Below are positions 1-7,899 of a stretch of DNA of 64,000 bases, one piece after another. The DNA is taken from positions 1 through 64,000 of the forward strand of contig CATLIX010000006.1 of assembly GCA_949959185.1 (NCBI GenBank), read 5' to 3'. A program made the position numbers and the translations under genes. The DNA is from an uncultured Eubacterium sp. (GTDB lineage: Bacteria; Bacillota; Clostridia; Lachnospirales; Lachnospiraceae). Numbering within the stretch: the first letter of the stretch is position 1; each line of letters starts with the position of its first letter. The notes under the pieces are model-generated. The model worked only from the letters and a program-made list of their open reading frames with translations. It had not been told where the DNA came from and searched no databases.

Positions 1-254
1 CGGTAACCAATCCGCCGCAGGCAATGGGGGCGGCTCTGTCAGACCGACAGTTGGGGTGCAACTCCCGTGGCGTCAGTTCGCTGCTGACCGTTTGGTGACT
101 TCCCTTTGCGTTATCACGCATCAGCATTTTCGGGGTGTCGGGGACAAATAGAAAATGCCTTTTATCATAATGCCAGATGCAGGGCGGTCTATCGGAACAG
201 GGCTTGTTTTATGTGCTTTCGACTTTAAATACTTCCTTGCGTCTGGCTGTTACA
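1..254. other. Left-edge stretch with no confident gene
   Basis: Frame 2 is open from the window edge to a TAG at 149-151 (about 49 codons), but I recognise no family in it and it has no visible start. The rest up to 254 shows no supported gene. It may be the tail of an element gene or untranslated sequence. Confidence 0.4.
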
Positions 255-275
255 TAGGCAGGGTATTCCTGCCTA
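255..275. repeat. Inverted repeat upstream of the mazF-like gene
   Basis: TAGGCAGG (255-262) and CCTGCCTA (268-275) form perfect 8-bp arms around a 5-nt gap, 27 nt before the start codon of the toxin-like gene. There is no T-tract. It could be an operator for autoregulation or a leader hairpin. Confidence 0.55.
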
Positions 276-301
276 AATCCAGATAGGAGGTTCTAAAGAA
301 T

Positions 302-751
302 ATGGAAAGAACAATTAGGCGTGGCGACATCTACTACGCAGAGCTTAATCCCGTTGTCGGTTCGGAGCAGGGCGGCATACGACCCGTACTTATCATTTCT
401 AATGATATAGGAAATAGCCATAGCCCGACAGTCATTATCGCTGCCATAACAGGTAAAACACAGACAAAGGCAAAATTACCGACACATACCGAAGTAAAGG
501 ATGTTGAGGGGCTTGACAGGGACTCTATCATCCTGCTTGAACAGATACGGACGATTGATAAGCGACGTTTGCGGGAGTATATGGGAACTCTTGACAAGCG
601 TTTTCTTCCTGCAATGGACAAAGCGTTGGCAATTAGTATTGGTTTAAACGGATATTCGCAATGCCCGATGAAGCAGGGCAGGCTCTCGGCTTCTTTACCT
701 GCTCATGAATGTTGTCCGCTGCATGATGACAGCGTTCAAAAAAAGGATTAG
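302..751 (+). CDS. MazF/PemK-family toxin-like endoribonuclease
   Basis: This is a MazF/PemK/CcdB-fold protein, a family of ribosome-independent mRNA interferases that are usually neutralised by an upstream antitoxin. The N-terminal motif [20 protein letters not shown] followed by RPVLIISND and the TxKAKLPTH segment fit the family. A normal MazF would end near residue 118; here about 30 extra residues rich in Cys, Pro and His follow, with no recognisable domain. AGGAGG ends about 10 nt before the ATG. No antitoxin gene is visible directly upstream, and the small gene downstream does not resemble a known MazE. As part of the inserted element it may serve maintenance, or it may regulate RNA. 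Confidence 0.85.
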   Translation: MERTIRRGDIYYAELNPVVGSEQGGIRPVLIISNDIGNSHSPTVIIAAITGKTQTKAKLPTHTEVKDVEGLDRDSIILLEQIRTIDKRRLREYMGTLDKRFLPAMDKALAISIGLNGYSQCPMKQGRLSASLPAHECCPLHDDSVQKKD

Positions 752-812
752 CTCCCTCGTTATATGGTACAATCATTCGCTCATACATTGAGAATGAGGG
801 AGGTGTTGCCTG

Positions 813-998
813 TTGGAGCATAGAGAATTTAGGTATGTTGGCGAGCCTGTTCCAGAATTAAATGAGCAGGAACACGCAGCATTTCTTATGAATTTTCAAA
901 GGTCAATCCTTTTATCATTAGAAAAACGGAATCTGTTGACCGCATCACAGCGGGAACGCTGTTTGCTTGAGCTTGAAAAACAATATCGTCTAAATTAG
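813..998 (+). CDS. Small conserved-looking protein of the integrated element
   Basis: A 61-residue protein starting at TTG, with GGGAGGTG at 798-806 about 7 nt before it. It is charged and mostly helical (E, R, L, Q), without a membrane segment or signal peptide. It sits between the MazF-like gene and the recombinase and ends just before a terminator. I do not recognise a family. Its position next to the recombinase would suit a small accessory or directionality protein, and position after the toxin gene would suit an antitoxin, but neither is shown by the sequence. Confidence 0.6.
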   Translation: MEHREFRYVGEPVPELNEQEHAAFLMNFQRSILLSLEKRNLLTASQRERCLLELEKQYRLN

Positions 999-1006
999 AA
1001 AAAAGC

Positions 1007-1036
1007 AACGTCAGGCATAACCGCTTGACGTTTTTA
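1007..1036 (+). terminator. Rho-independent terminator after the small element gene
   Basis: AACGTCA (1007-1013) pairs with TGACGTT (1026-1032), with a further GC/GC pair inside. The right arm runs directly into a run of five T. Confidence 0.8.
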
Positions 1037-1070
1037 CATAGTCAAGTGTGAGAATTACAAATTTGCACAT

Positions 1071-1099
1071 TCGACATACCATTTTCAATTAACTATACT
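1071..1099 (+). promoter_or_regulatory. Sigma-A-type promoter of the recombinase gene
   Basis: TCGACA (1071-1076), a 17-bp spacer, then TATACT (1094-1099), 41 nt before the recombinase ATG. It looks vegetative. CATACCAT at 1075-1082 fits a sigma-E -10 pattern, but no matching ATA lies 16 bp upstream. Confidence 0.6.
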
Positions 1100-1139
1100 G
1101 AAAATACGGCAAGGGATTGTCGGGAAAGGAGATATTCTT

Positions 1140-2828
1140 ATGTCAATAGATAAATACGAAACCCTAAATCAAGAAAGGAAGATACAGCACACAAAGAGAA
1201 AGGTTGCCGCATACTGCCGTGTGTCTACGGACAACGAAGACCAGGCAAATTCATTTGAAAGCCAGCAGCGTTATTTCAGACAATATATAGAACGTAATCC
1301 CGATTGGGAGCTTTATGAAGTGTTCGCAGATGAAGGCATCTCTGGTACGAATACAAAAAAACGGAAAGAATTTAACCGCATGATTGCGTGTGCAAAGAAC
1401 GGTGATTTTGATTTGATTGTAACAAAAGAAATCTCCCGTTTTGCGAGGAATACCCTTGATAGTATATTCTATACCCGTGACCTCAAAAAGCACGGCGTGG
1501 GTGTTATCTTTATGAATGATAACATCAACACTTTAGACGGCGATGCCGAGCTTCGCCTTGCCATTATGTCCTCGATTGCACAGGAGGAAAGCCGTAAGAC
1601 TTCCGAGCGTGTGAAATGGGGGCAGAAACGCCAGATGGAGCAGGGAGTTGTGTTTGGGCGGAGTATGCTTGGCTACGATGTGAAAGATGGCAAAATGTAT
1701 ATTAACGAGGATGGGGCAAAAGTTGTCCGTCTTATCTTCCATAAGTTTGTAAATGAGGGGAAAGGAACTCATGTGATTGCCCGTGAGCTTCGGGAGGAGG
1801 GCATTAAGCCCATGCGGGTAAAGGAATGGCAGAATACAGTTATTCTCCGTGTTATCCGCAATGAAAAATACTGCGGTGATTTGGTGCAGAAGAAAACCTA
1901 TACGCCAGACTTTTTATCCCATGAAAAGAAGTATAACCGAGGGCAAGAGGAATTTGTAATTATCAAAGACCATCATGAGCCGATTATCTCCCGTGAGCTT
2001 TTCGATAAGGCAAACCGCATTTTGGATGAAAAGTCGCTTTCACAGGAGGGCAAAGCGAAACACAGCAACCGTTATCCATTTTCTGGGAAAATCAAATGCG
2101 GATGCTGCGGTTCAAGTTATGTGGCGAGATATAAAACCCGAAAAAATGGGAGCCGCTATAAGGCGTGGCGGTGTCTTGAAGCTGCAAGACATGGAAGCCC
2201 TCATGTGGACAAAGCAGGGAATCAAGTTGGATGCAGTGGACTTAGTATACGCAACGAAGATGCAATCCACATCATGTACCTTGTCACGAGCAGCTTAAAG
2301 TATAATAAGGAGAAAATCACTAACAATTTGCTTGCTATTATCAAGTCTATTATCGCAATGGATACCGCAGGTACAGATAGTGAGAAACTAAAATCACAGA
2401 TAAAAGCCATTGAACAAAAACGCACAAATCTCATTGACCTTTATACATCTGGCGATATTACCAGAGATGAATTTTCAGCAGCAAGGGCAAAATGTGAGAA
2501 TGAGATTGCTGAACTGCAATCCGTGATAGACAGCATAGACAAACAGAGGGAGATGATTGAAAAACAGCAAGAGCTTGTCGCTGAAATTACAGAAGCGATG
2601 AATGAGCTTATAAACGGTGTGGAATATGAAGATGATTTTTACAAAGAAATTTTAGATAAAATGGTTGTGAATGATAAAGACCATATTGATGTGTATTTGA
2701 ACCTGCTCCCCCTCAAATGGAGCTACACGGTTGCAAAAAGCGTAAACTGTCCACAGGGTAGACCGCTAAAAAAAGCTGGGGCCCCTGAGATGGAACATTT
2801 CAGGGGCTTCTCTACCAATATCGGTTAA
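1140..2828 (+). CDS. Large serine recombinase (resolvase/recombinase/zinc-ribbon)
   Basis: A 562-residue site-specific recombinase of the large serine family, which integrates and excises elements by a 2-bp staggered cut. The resolvase domain spans about residues 20-160, with AYCRVSTD placing the nucleophile at Ser29, then EGISGTN and the SRFARNTLD motif. A Recombinase domain follows, then a zinc ribbon near residues 318-370 (KCGCCGSSY and later Cys), and a charged coiled coil near 420-500. AAAGGAG lies before the ATG. Its last codons (TNIG, TAA) lie in or next to the attachment core and are antisense to the remnant of cotJC, so the gene's extreme 3' end depends on the insertion state. Confidence 0.95.
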   Translation: MSIDKYETLNQERKIQHTKRKVAAYCRVSTDNEDQANSFESQQRYFRQYIERNPDWELYEVFADEGISGTNTKKRKEFNRMIACAKNGDFDLIVTKEISRFARNTLDSIFYTRDLKKHGVGVIFMNDNINTLDGDAELRLAIMSSIAQEESRKTSERVKWGQKRQMEQGVVFGRSMLGYDVKDGKMYINEDGAKVVRLIFHKFVNEGKGTHVIARELREEGIKPMRVKEWQNTVILRVIRNEKYCGDLVQKKTYTPDFLSHEKKYNRGQEEFVIIKDHHEPIISRELFDKANRILDEKSLSQEGKAKHSNRYPFSGKIKCGCCGSSYVARYKTRKNGSRYKAWRCLEAARHGSPHVDKAGNQVGCSGLSIRNEDAIHIMYLVTSSLKYNKEKITNNLLAIIKSIIAMDTAGTDSEKLKSQIKAIEQKRTNLIDLYTSGDITRDEFSAARAKCENEIAELQSVIDSIDKQREMIEKQQELVAEITEAMNELINGVEYEDDFYKEILDKMVVNDKDHIDVYLNLLPLKWSYTVAKSVNCPQGRPLKKAGAPEMEHFRGFSTNIG

Positions 2829-2999
2829 AAGCCCTGCAACCTCCCGGTAAGGCATGGTATACCGCTGGGACAGGTACCGCATGGAAGCGGACAGTTCCCC
2901 GTCAGGTCCGCCGAACTGGCTGATAATTACCTGAGCAATCTGGGGATTGGTCTGAGTAATGTTTACCGGATACTGTAATCTTTTTTCATAATTCCACAT
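2766..2999 (-). pseudogene. cotJC: cotJC, 5' part only, disrupted by the integrated element
   Basis: CotJC is a spore-coat protein of the manganese-catalase-like ferritin fold, normally about 190 residues. Here about 62 residues match the family start (MWNYEKRLQYPVNITQTNPQ through to AGLLTDIG). After this Gly the frame runs into element sequence for about 15 unrelated codons and stops at 2766-2768. From memory the family continues with TEE-x-x-H, which supplies metal ligands, so the break falls immediately before the active-site codons. The ATG follows the cotJB stop directly. The protein cannot work unless the element is excised and the two halves rejoin. Confidence 0.85.
2771..2810 (-). terminator. 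Hairpin plus T-run at the element end, minus strand
   Basis: GCCCCTGA (2781-2788) and TCAGGGGC (2800-2807) form an 8-bp stem. Read on the minus strand the hairpin is followed within about 6 nt by seven T. It would stop cotJ transcription from running antisense into the recombinase gene. It lies inside the recombinase coding sequence. Confidence 0.55.
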
Positions 3000-3266
3000 T
3001 TAGCAGTAACCTCCTTCCCAGGGCATGGGCTGCATGGCCCACAGCCATTTCTGATCTGGTTTTGCGGTGTCAATGGTAAGAGGCCCGTAACAGTCTTCAT
3101 ATTCTTTCAGAGCTTTCATGCGCACTTCACGGAAATGGTTAAAGTAAGCGATTGCCTCCTGGTCCATGGGATGGGTGTCGAGATAGAGGACAATATCGTT
3201 TACCGCGAAACTTACCATATTAATCCACTGAAATAACTTCATCTGTTCCATCTGATTTCCTTTCAT
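3000..3266 (-). CDS. cotJB: Spore coat protein CotJB
   Basis: CotJB is a small spore-coat protein made in the mother cell. The 88-residue product has the typical helical sequence beginning MKGNQMEQMKLFQWINMV, with LYLDTHP and a Trp/Pro-rich end (WLWAMQPMPWEGGYC). A longer frame exists upstream, but the start at 3266 overlaps the cotJA stop as ATGA and has GGAGG 9 nt before it. An internal ATG at 3251 is a second option. Its length matches the family. It is cotranscribed with cotJA and the broken cotJC. Confidence 0.9.
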   Translation of the reverse strand: MKGNQMEQMKLFQWINMVSFAVNDIVLYLDTHPMDQEAIAYFNHFREVRMKALKEYEDCYGPLTIDTAKPDQKWLWAMQPMPWEGGYC

Positions 3267-3727
3267 TTCGGGCAGCCTCCTTTTCCGTAAAATGGTTTGC
3301 TCAGTTCCGGGAAAATGGTTCCGCACTGCAGCGCTTTGTCAGGCTCAAAGGTCTCATGGAAAAACTGCCAGGGGACATAAGCCATGGCAATGGGCATAAC
3401 AGCCAGCGGATCGGCTTTGTGCGGACAGTGCTCCGGCATGGACGGACAGTCTGCCATGGGATTCATGGGCATATCTGCCGGACATGGTTTCGGCATTCCG
3501 GGGCGCGCAGGCATATCTGCCGGACATGGTCTCTGTATCATGGGGCGTCCGTTCATGGAAGCCGGACATGGACGTTGCATCATCTGACGTCTCTGCATAG
3601 GTTCCGGACAGGAAGCTGGCATGGCCTGCCTTCCGCTCATGGAAGCAGGACATGGTTTTTCCGGCACAGACTGCCGGGGCGGGTTCTGACTGCAGCCGCA
3701 GTCGGGTGCTGTATGATAATTCGCCAT
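3263..3727 (-). CDS. cotJA: CotJA-like spore coat protein with a repetitive N-terminal extension
   Basis: The last ~50 residues (MAYVPWQFFHETFEPDKAL, then CGTIFPELSKPF) are the CotJA core, which by itself is a protein of about 80 residues. The first ~100 residues are extra and consist of degenerate repeats of the type RPCP-A-(S/D)-M-(P/N), rich in Pro, Met, Cys, Arg and Gln. Such low-complexity, Cys-rich coat proteins can be cross-linked, but that is an inference. AAAGGA precedes the ATG. First gene of the cotJ operon, with a sigma-E-like -10 about 38 nt upstream. Confidence 0.85.
   Translation of the reverse strand: MANYHTAPDCGCSQNPPRQSVPEKPCPASMSGRQAMPASCPEPMQRRQMMQRPCPASMNGRPMIQRPCPADMPARPGMPKPCPADMPMNPMADCPSMPEHCPHKADPLAVMPIAMAYVPWQFFHETFEPDKALQCGTIFPELSKPFYGKGGCPK
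3460..3665 (-). repeat. Degenerate short tandem repeats inside cotJA
   Basis: On the plus strand the phrase GCCGGACATGG or a close variant recurs around 3477, 3520 and 3560, with related GGACAGG/GGACATGG phrases near 3605 and 3648. The units encode PCPASM/PCPADM. Similar DNA as well as similar protein suggests recent duplication. Confidence 0.7.
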
Positions 3728-3764
3728 AATGGTAATCCTTTCTTTTTTTAAGTTGCTTTTTTAT

Positions 3765-3772
3765 ACAATATG
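3765..3772 (-). promoter_or_regulatory. Candidate sigma-E -10 of the cotJ operon
   Basis: On the minus strand CATATTGT fits the CATANNNT pattern of sigma-E promoters, about 38 nt before the cotJA start. The expected ATA 16 bp further upstream is not present (the bases there are CAC), so only the -10 supports it. Confidence 0.4.
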
Positions 3773-3805
3773 AAAAAGAGGGGAAATTGTGCAGTGATTG
3801 GAATA

Positions 3806-3834
3806 TTGCTTTATGATACAGGAAATGTTATACT
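3806..3834 (+). promoter_or_regulatory. Sigma-A promoter of the histidine kinase operon
   Basis: TTGCTT (3806-3811), 17-bp spacer, TATACT (3829-3834), preceded by an extended -10 TGT. It lies 50 nt before the kinase ATG and is divergent from the cotJ operon. Confidence 0.75.
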
Positions 3835-3883
3835 GCTGTTATAGATTTGGAAGATAATGGATTAAAGGGACAAAAAGGGAGAA

Positions 3884-6800
3884 ATGAAGAATTTACGAAA
3901 AACAGCAGGAATTTCCATATTATTGATACTTTTTTTTATGGTGATAGCATTATTCCGATTTCAGAGTGATGGAGAAATCTCTGTTTTGCCATATCAGTTC
4001 GAATATTATTTTAATGATAACTGGAAAATGGCTTCTCTGAGCAGTGGGGAAGCAGAAGGTACAGACGGAAATCCGGATGTGCTCAGAACCAGGCTGGCAG
4101 AAAAACAATGGCAGAACGTGACTCTGCCATATGAAGGAAGCAGCAATGCCGGTGATATTGTTGTACTTAAAAATATACTGCCGGAGGAATATGCAGGGCT
4201 GACTCTGGGTTTTTCCTCTGCGGACGCCAGAATAGAAGTGATTCTGGATGGAAATGTGATTTACCAGTACGGAGCTGAGAACAGAGGGGAGATATCAGGA
4301 ACCAGGGAGCACTATGCAGATGTTCCCAATGTGTTTCAGGAAGGGGAACTCTGGATTGTACTGAGTTCATCTGTTCCGGATGGCAAGGCAGAGCTTGGAA
4401 CCATGAAGGTGGAAACACGGGATGCAGTGGTCATCGGAGTAGTGGAGAACAATATTGCAGATATCGGCTGCTGCCTGCTGATTATATTAATGTCCATTAT
4501 CATGTTTGTTCTGGCTATGATACGGCTTTATACCCGTCAGCCATTGAGGGGCGAACTGTTTCTGGGACTGACCGGGCTGGCAGCAGGCATTTACTGCTTT
4601 ATCGGAACCGATACGCTGAGTATTTTTTATGATGTGCAGGAAGCCTATGAGATGCAGGAATATCTGGTATTGCTCCTTCCGCTGTTCCTGACCCTGTATT
4701 TTGAGCGCAACCTGCATACATTGTATCCCCATCGCTTTTCTGTTCTGTTATGGTGTACCATTGCCAATGCGGCGGTACAGATTTCTCTGGAACTGCTGGA
4801 TATCCGAAGCCTGTCAGAGATGACAAACATATCGGCAGGAGTTATTGGAATTATCTGTGTTACAGCTATTGTGAGCCTGATACAGCTTGATTTCAGAAAT
4901 AAACGTTACCAGGCATTTTTATCGGTGCTGTCCATGCTGGTACTGCTGTCAGGGGGCATTGCAAATGTGATTATGAATACCTTTTTTCAGAATTTACATG
5001 GAAATACCTCCGGCCAGTACAGCATGGTGGTGTTCAGCGTTTTGATGGCTGTTATGCATACCCTGCAGCTTTCCAAAGAATACCGGGCAAATGTGGAAGA
5101 AAGTGCAGACCTTCTGAGCGAGAAGGTGAAGGCCGCGGAGCAGCAGAATATACAGCTTGCCCAGGCAAAACGGGATGCGGATATTGCAAGGCAGGAGGCC
5201 CTTGCGGCTAACGAAGCAAAAGGAAAGTTTCTGGCTCATATGTCCCATGAAATCCGTACGCCTATCAATGCGGTGCTGGGTATGGATGAAATGATTCTGC
5301 GGGAGTCCGGGGAACCTCAGATTCGGGATTATGCCATGGATATCTACATGGCAGGCCAGACATTATTGTCGCTGATTAATGATATTCTGGATTTTTCCAA
5401 AATTGATTCCGGTAAGATGGAAATTGTACCGGTGGAATATGATGTGAGCAGTCTGATACATGACCTGACCAATATGGCTTCTCAGCGGGCCAGGGAGAAA
5501 GGAATTCAGTTTGAAGTGGAAGTGGATGAGGGAATTCCTTCCCGGCTGCGGGGAGATGATGTTAGAATCCGGCAGGTCATTACCAATATTCTTACCAATG
5601 CGGTAAAATATACACCGGAAGGAACGGTATGGCTGCGGATTCGGAGCCTGGAATCGGACGGGCCGGCAGTACTCTGGGTTGAAGTGGAAGATACGGGGAT
5701 TGGGATCAAAGAAGAAGATTTGCCCAGACTGTCTGCGGAATTTGAACGTATTGAAGAAGACAGGAACCGGAATATTGAAGGAACCGGCCTTGGCATGAGT
5801 ATTACCATTCAGCTCCTTACTCTGATGGGCAGCAAACTGCAGATAAAAAGCGTCTATGGAGAGGGATCGAAGTTTTATTTTCAGCTGGAACAGGAGATTG
5901 TGGATGCTACGCCAATCGGAGATTTTGAATCCAGAGTACGCCAGATTGCGGAAAATTACAGCCATGGCACCGGATTTCTGGCCCCGGAGGCAGAAGTACT
6001 GGTGGTGGATGACAATGCGGTCAACCGCAAAGTATTCCGAAATCTGCTGAAAGAGACCAGGATTCTGGTGGCAGATGCACCGGGAGGGGCAGAATGCCTT
6101 TCCATGGTGCAGGAGCATCATTATGATTTGATTTTTCTGGATCACATGATGCCGGAAATGGATGGAATGGAAACTTTCCGGCGCATGAAAGAATTGTCCG
6201 ATTATCCCTGTCAGGATACGCCTGTCATTGTACTGACAGCCAATGCGGTGTCGGGAGCCAGAGAAAAATACCTGGAAGAAGGGTTTGATGAATTTCTGTC
6301 CAAACCCATTGTACCGAAGAAACTGGAAGAGATGATAAAAAGAATGCTGCCGGATGAACTGGTACAGGAAGCGCCTGACCATGGAGCGGAGCCTGCCGGA
6401 CAGCAGAACAGAGGAAATGAAGACTCCCTGGAAGAACTTCCCCAGGTGGACGGGCTGGACTGGAATTATGCATGGCTCCATCTGCCGGATATGGATTTGC
6501 TGGAATACACGGTCAGAGAGTTTTACGGACAGATTGATTCTGCTGCGGACAGTCTGGAACAGGCATATGAACAGCTCCTCAGTTCCGGCCAGTCAGATGC
6601 TTACCGGATTCAGGTACATGCCATGAAGAGCCTTGCGGCCACCATTGGAATTGTTCCTCTTGCCGGTCCTGCGAAAATACTGGAATATGCAGCGAGAGAT
6701 GGCAGAACAGATTTGCTCTACTCCATGACGAAGCCCTTTCTGGAAGAATGGCGCAGTTACCGTCAGAAATTGCAGGGCGTATTCGGACTGGAGGACGGCC

Positions 6801-7060
6801 CCGGAACGGAAGTGGCAGATTATTCCGTGATACAGGCTCTGGTGGAAATGGTGCGGGTCAGTATGCAGGAAATGGATATTGACCAGGCGGATCAGCTCAT
6901 GGGGCAGCTTCAGTCCTATGAATATCCGGAAAGCCTGAGTCAGAATATCCGGAAACTGGCAGAGGCAGTGACAAATCTGGACGCGGAAGAAACAGACCGT
7001 CTGGGAACATTGCTGATTGAGCAGATGGGAAGGCAGATTGGAGGAAAAACAAAGAGATGA
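3884..7060 (+). CDS. Membrane hybrid sensor histidine kinase with receiver and Hpt domains
   Basis: A 1058-residue phosphorelay protein. Residues 1-25 form an N-terminal membrane anchor and about 30-185 an extracellular sensing region. About 190-395 is a polytopic membrane domain of roughly seven segments, then a coiled coil (400-445). HisKA contains SHEIRTP with phospho-acceptor His455. The ATPase domain has the N box (NAVKYTP), DTGIG (603-607) and GTGLGM (633-638). The receiver domain has VVDDN (Asp709/710) and phospho-acceptor Asp753, and the Hpt domain has HAMKS with His912. All catalytic residues are present, so an internal His-Asp-His relay is expected. It overlaps the next gene as ATGA, so that response regulator is the likely partner. 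The ligand is unknown. Confidence 0.95.
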   Translation: MKNLRKTAGISILLILFFMVIALFRFQSDGEISVLPYQFEYYFNDNWKMASLSSGEAEGTDGNPDVLRTRLAEKQWQNVTLPYEGSSNAGDIVVLKNILPEEYAGLTLGFSSADARIEVILDGNVIYQYGAENRGEISGTREHYADVPNVFQEGELWIVLSSSVPDGKAELGTMKVETRDAVVIGVVENNIADIGCCLLIILMSIIMFVLAMIRLYTRQPLRGELFLGLTGLAAGIYCFIGTDTLSIFYDVQEAYEMQEYLVLLLPLFLTLYFERNLHTLYPHRFSVLLWCTIANAAVQISLELLDIRSLSEMTNISAGVIGIICVTAIVSLIQLDFRNKRYQAFLSVLSMLVLLSGGIANVIMNTFFQNLHGNTSGQYSMVVFSVLMAVMHTLQLSKEYRANVEESADLLSEKVKAAEQQNIQLAQAKRDADIARQEALAANEAKGKFLAHMSHEIRTPINAVLGMDEMILRESGEPQIRDYAMDIYMAGQTLLSLINDILDFSKIDSGKMEIVPVEYDVSSLIHDLTNMASQRAREKGIQFEVEVDEGIPSRLRGDDVRIRQVITNILTNAVKYTPEGTVWLRIRSLESDGPAVLWVEVEDTGIGIKEEDLPRLSAEFERIEEDRNRNIEGTGLGMSITIQLLTLMGSKLQIKSVYGEGSKFYFQLEQEIVDATPIGDFESRVRQIAENYSHGTGFLAPEAEVLVVDDNAVNRKVFRNLLKETRILVADAPGGAECLSMVQEHHYDLIFLDHMMPEMDGMETFRRMKELSDYPCQDTPVIVLTANAVSGAREKYLEEGFDEFLSKPIVPKKLEEMIKRMLPDELVQEAPDHGAEPAGQQNRGNEDSLEELPQVDGLDWNYAWLHLPDMDLLEYTVREFYGQIDSAADSLEQAYEQLLSSGQSDAYRIQVHAMKSLAATIGIVPLAGPAKILEYAARDGRTDLLYSMTKPFLEEWRSYRQKLQGVFGLEDGPGTEVADYSVIQALVEMVRVSMQEMDIDQADQLMGQLQSYEYPESLSQNIRKLAEAVTNLDAEETDRLGTLLIEQMGRQIGGKTKR

Positions 7061-7836
7061 GAAAAATATTACTGATTGGAAAACTGAATAACGTGATGAA
7101 AGAGACAAGTACCTTTCTGTCGCAGTATTTCCAGATACAGCTTTGCTCTGAGAATGCAGGAGTTCTGGACGGAATGATGAAAATCGTAAATCCGGATCTG
7201 GTGCTTATCAGCCTGATTGGCGCGTATGATATTGACACGTCCATGTTTTTTCTGTTAAATGACAGGTATGCTCAGATTCCGGTGCTGACCATCGGCACAA
7301 AGGAAGAATGCAGTTCATTTCTGAAATATTACGAGGAAGGCCAGTTTGAAAATCTCATCCGTCCGGTGGAAAATACGGTGATTATGAACGCAGTCTGCCG
7401 CAGGCTTGGGCTGGATAAGCTGAAAGTACAGCAGGAAGCAGCCGCAGAGAAGAAAAAAGAAATCCCCGGTAAAAAGCGGGTTCTGGTAGTGGATGACAAT
7501 GGAACTACCCTTCGGACCATGAAAGCCATGCTGGAGGATTATTACGAGGTGGCCATTGCCATTTCCGGCGCTCAGGCCATGACCTCCATCGGCAAAAAGC
7601 GCCCGGATTTAATTCTTCTGGATTATGAGATGCCGGTCTGCGACGGCAGGATGACGCTGGAAATGATACGGGCCGATGAAGAAATGAAAGATATTCCTGT
7701 GGTTTTTCTGACTGCGGTAAATGACCGGGCCAATATCGAAGCGGTGCTGAAATTAAAGCCGGCGGGATATTTTCTGAAACCGGCGGTAAAAGACAAACTG
7801 ATTGGGGAAATTGAGAAGATTCTGAATCCTGCATAG
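7057..7836 (+). CDS. Two-receiver response regulator without output domain
   Basis: A 259-residue protein. Residues 1-115 have a receiver-like fold but lack the acidic pocket; the position of the phospho-acceptor is in NPDLVLIS, with no Asp at the end of the strand. A linker of about 25 residues follows, then a complete receiver domain at about 140-257 with VVDDN, LILLDYEMP (phospho-acceptor Asp), an LTA motif and a KP near the end. No DNA-binding or enzymatic domain follows, so it probably works by protein-protein contact or as a phosphate carrier or sink. Its start overlaps the kinase stop by 4 nt. Confidence 0.9.
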   Translation: MRKILLIGKLNNVMKETSTFLSQYFQIQLCSENAGVLDGMMKIVNPDLVLISLIGAYDIDTSMFFLLNDRYAQIPVLTIGTKEECSSFLKYYEEGQFENLIRPVENTVIMNAVCRRLGLDKLKVQQEAAAEKKKEIPGKKRVLVVDDNGTTLRTMKAMLEDYYEVAIAISGAQAMTSIGKKRPDLILLDYEMPVCDGRMTLEMIRADEEMKDIPVVFLTAVNDRANIEAVLKLKPAGYFLKPAVKDKLIGEIEKILNPA

Positions 7837-7899
7837 CAGTGGATGAAAGATATGAAGCAGTGATCCGGTCATTGTTTCGGGAACAGGAGGTTACGAACC

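Larger units (their letters stand above)
1..2825. mobile_element. Right end of an integrated element inserted in cotJC
   Basis: From the left edge to about 2825 the genes (MazF-like toxin, small unknown protein, large serine recombinase) are accessory and all on the plus strand. From about 2822 onward the minus strand reads as the cotJC start, then cotJB and cotJA. The cotJC reading frame loses its similarity exactly where the recombinase gene ends, so this is the element-chromosome junction. A recombinase at the element end, next to the attachment core, is usual for large serine recombinases. The other end and the 3' half of cotJC must lie left of the window. The exact crossover bases cannot be fixed without the other junction. 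Confidence 0.8.

Noticed and set aside
2-151. Open frame from the left edge, about 49 codons
   Set aside because: No recognisable similarity and no start in view; kept only as a note.
1075-1082. Sigma-E -10-like CATACCAT before the recombinase gene
   Set aside because: No ATA 16 bp upstream, and a good vegetative promoter overlaps it, so sporulation control of the recombinase is not supported.
3356-3751. Plus-strand and other open frames opposite cotJA
   Set aside because: Caused by the repeat structure of cotJA; the minus-strand frame has the CotJA core and a ribosome site.
5363-6481. 372-codon open frame antisense to the histidine kinase
   Set aside because: It lies wholly opposite conserved kinase and receiver domains and has no family features; a codon-bias shadow.
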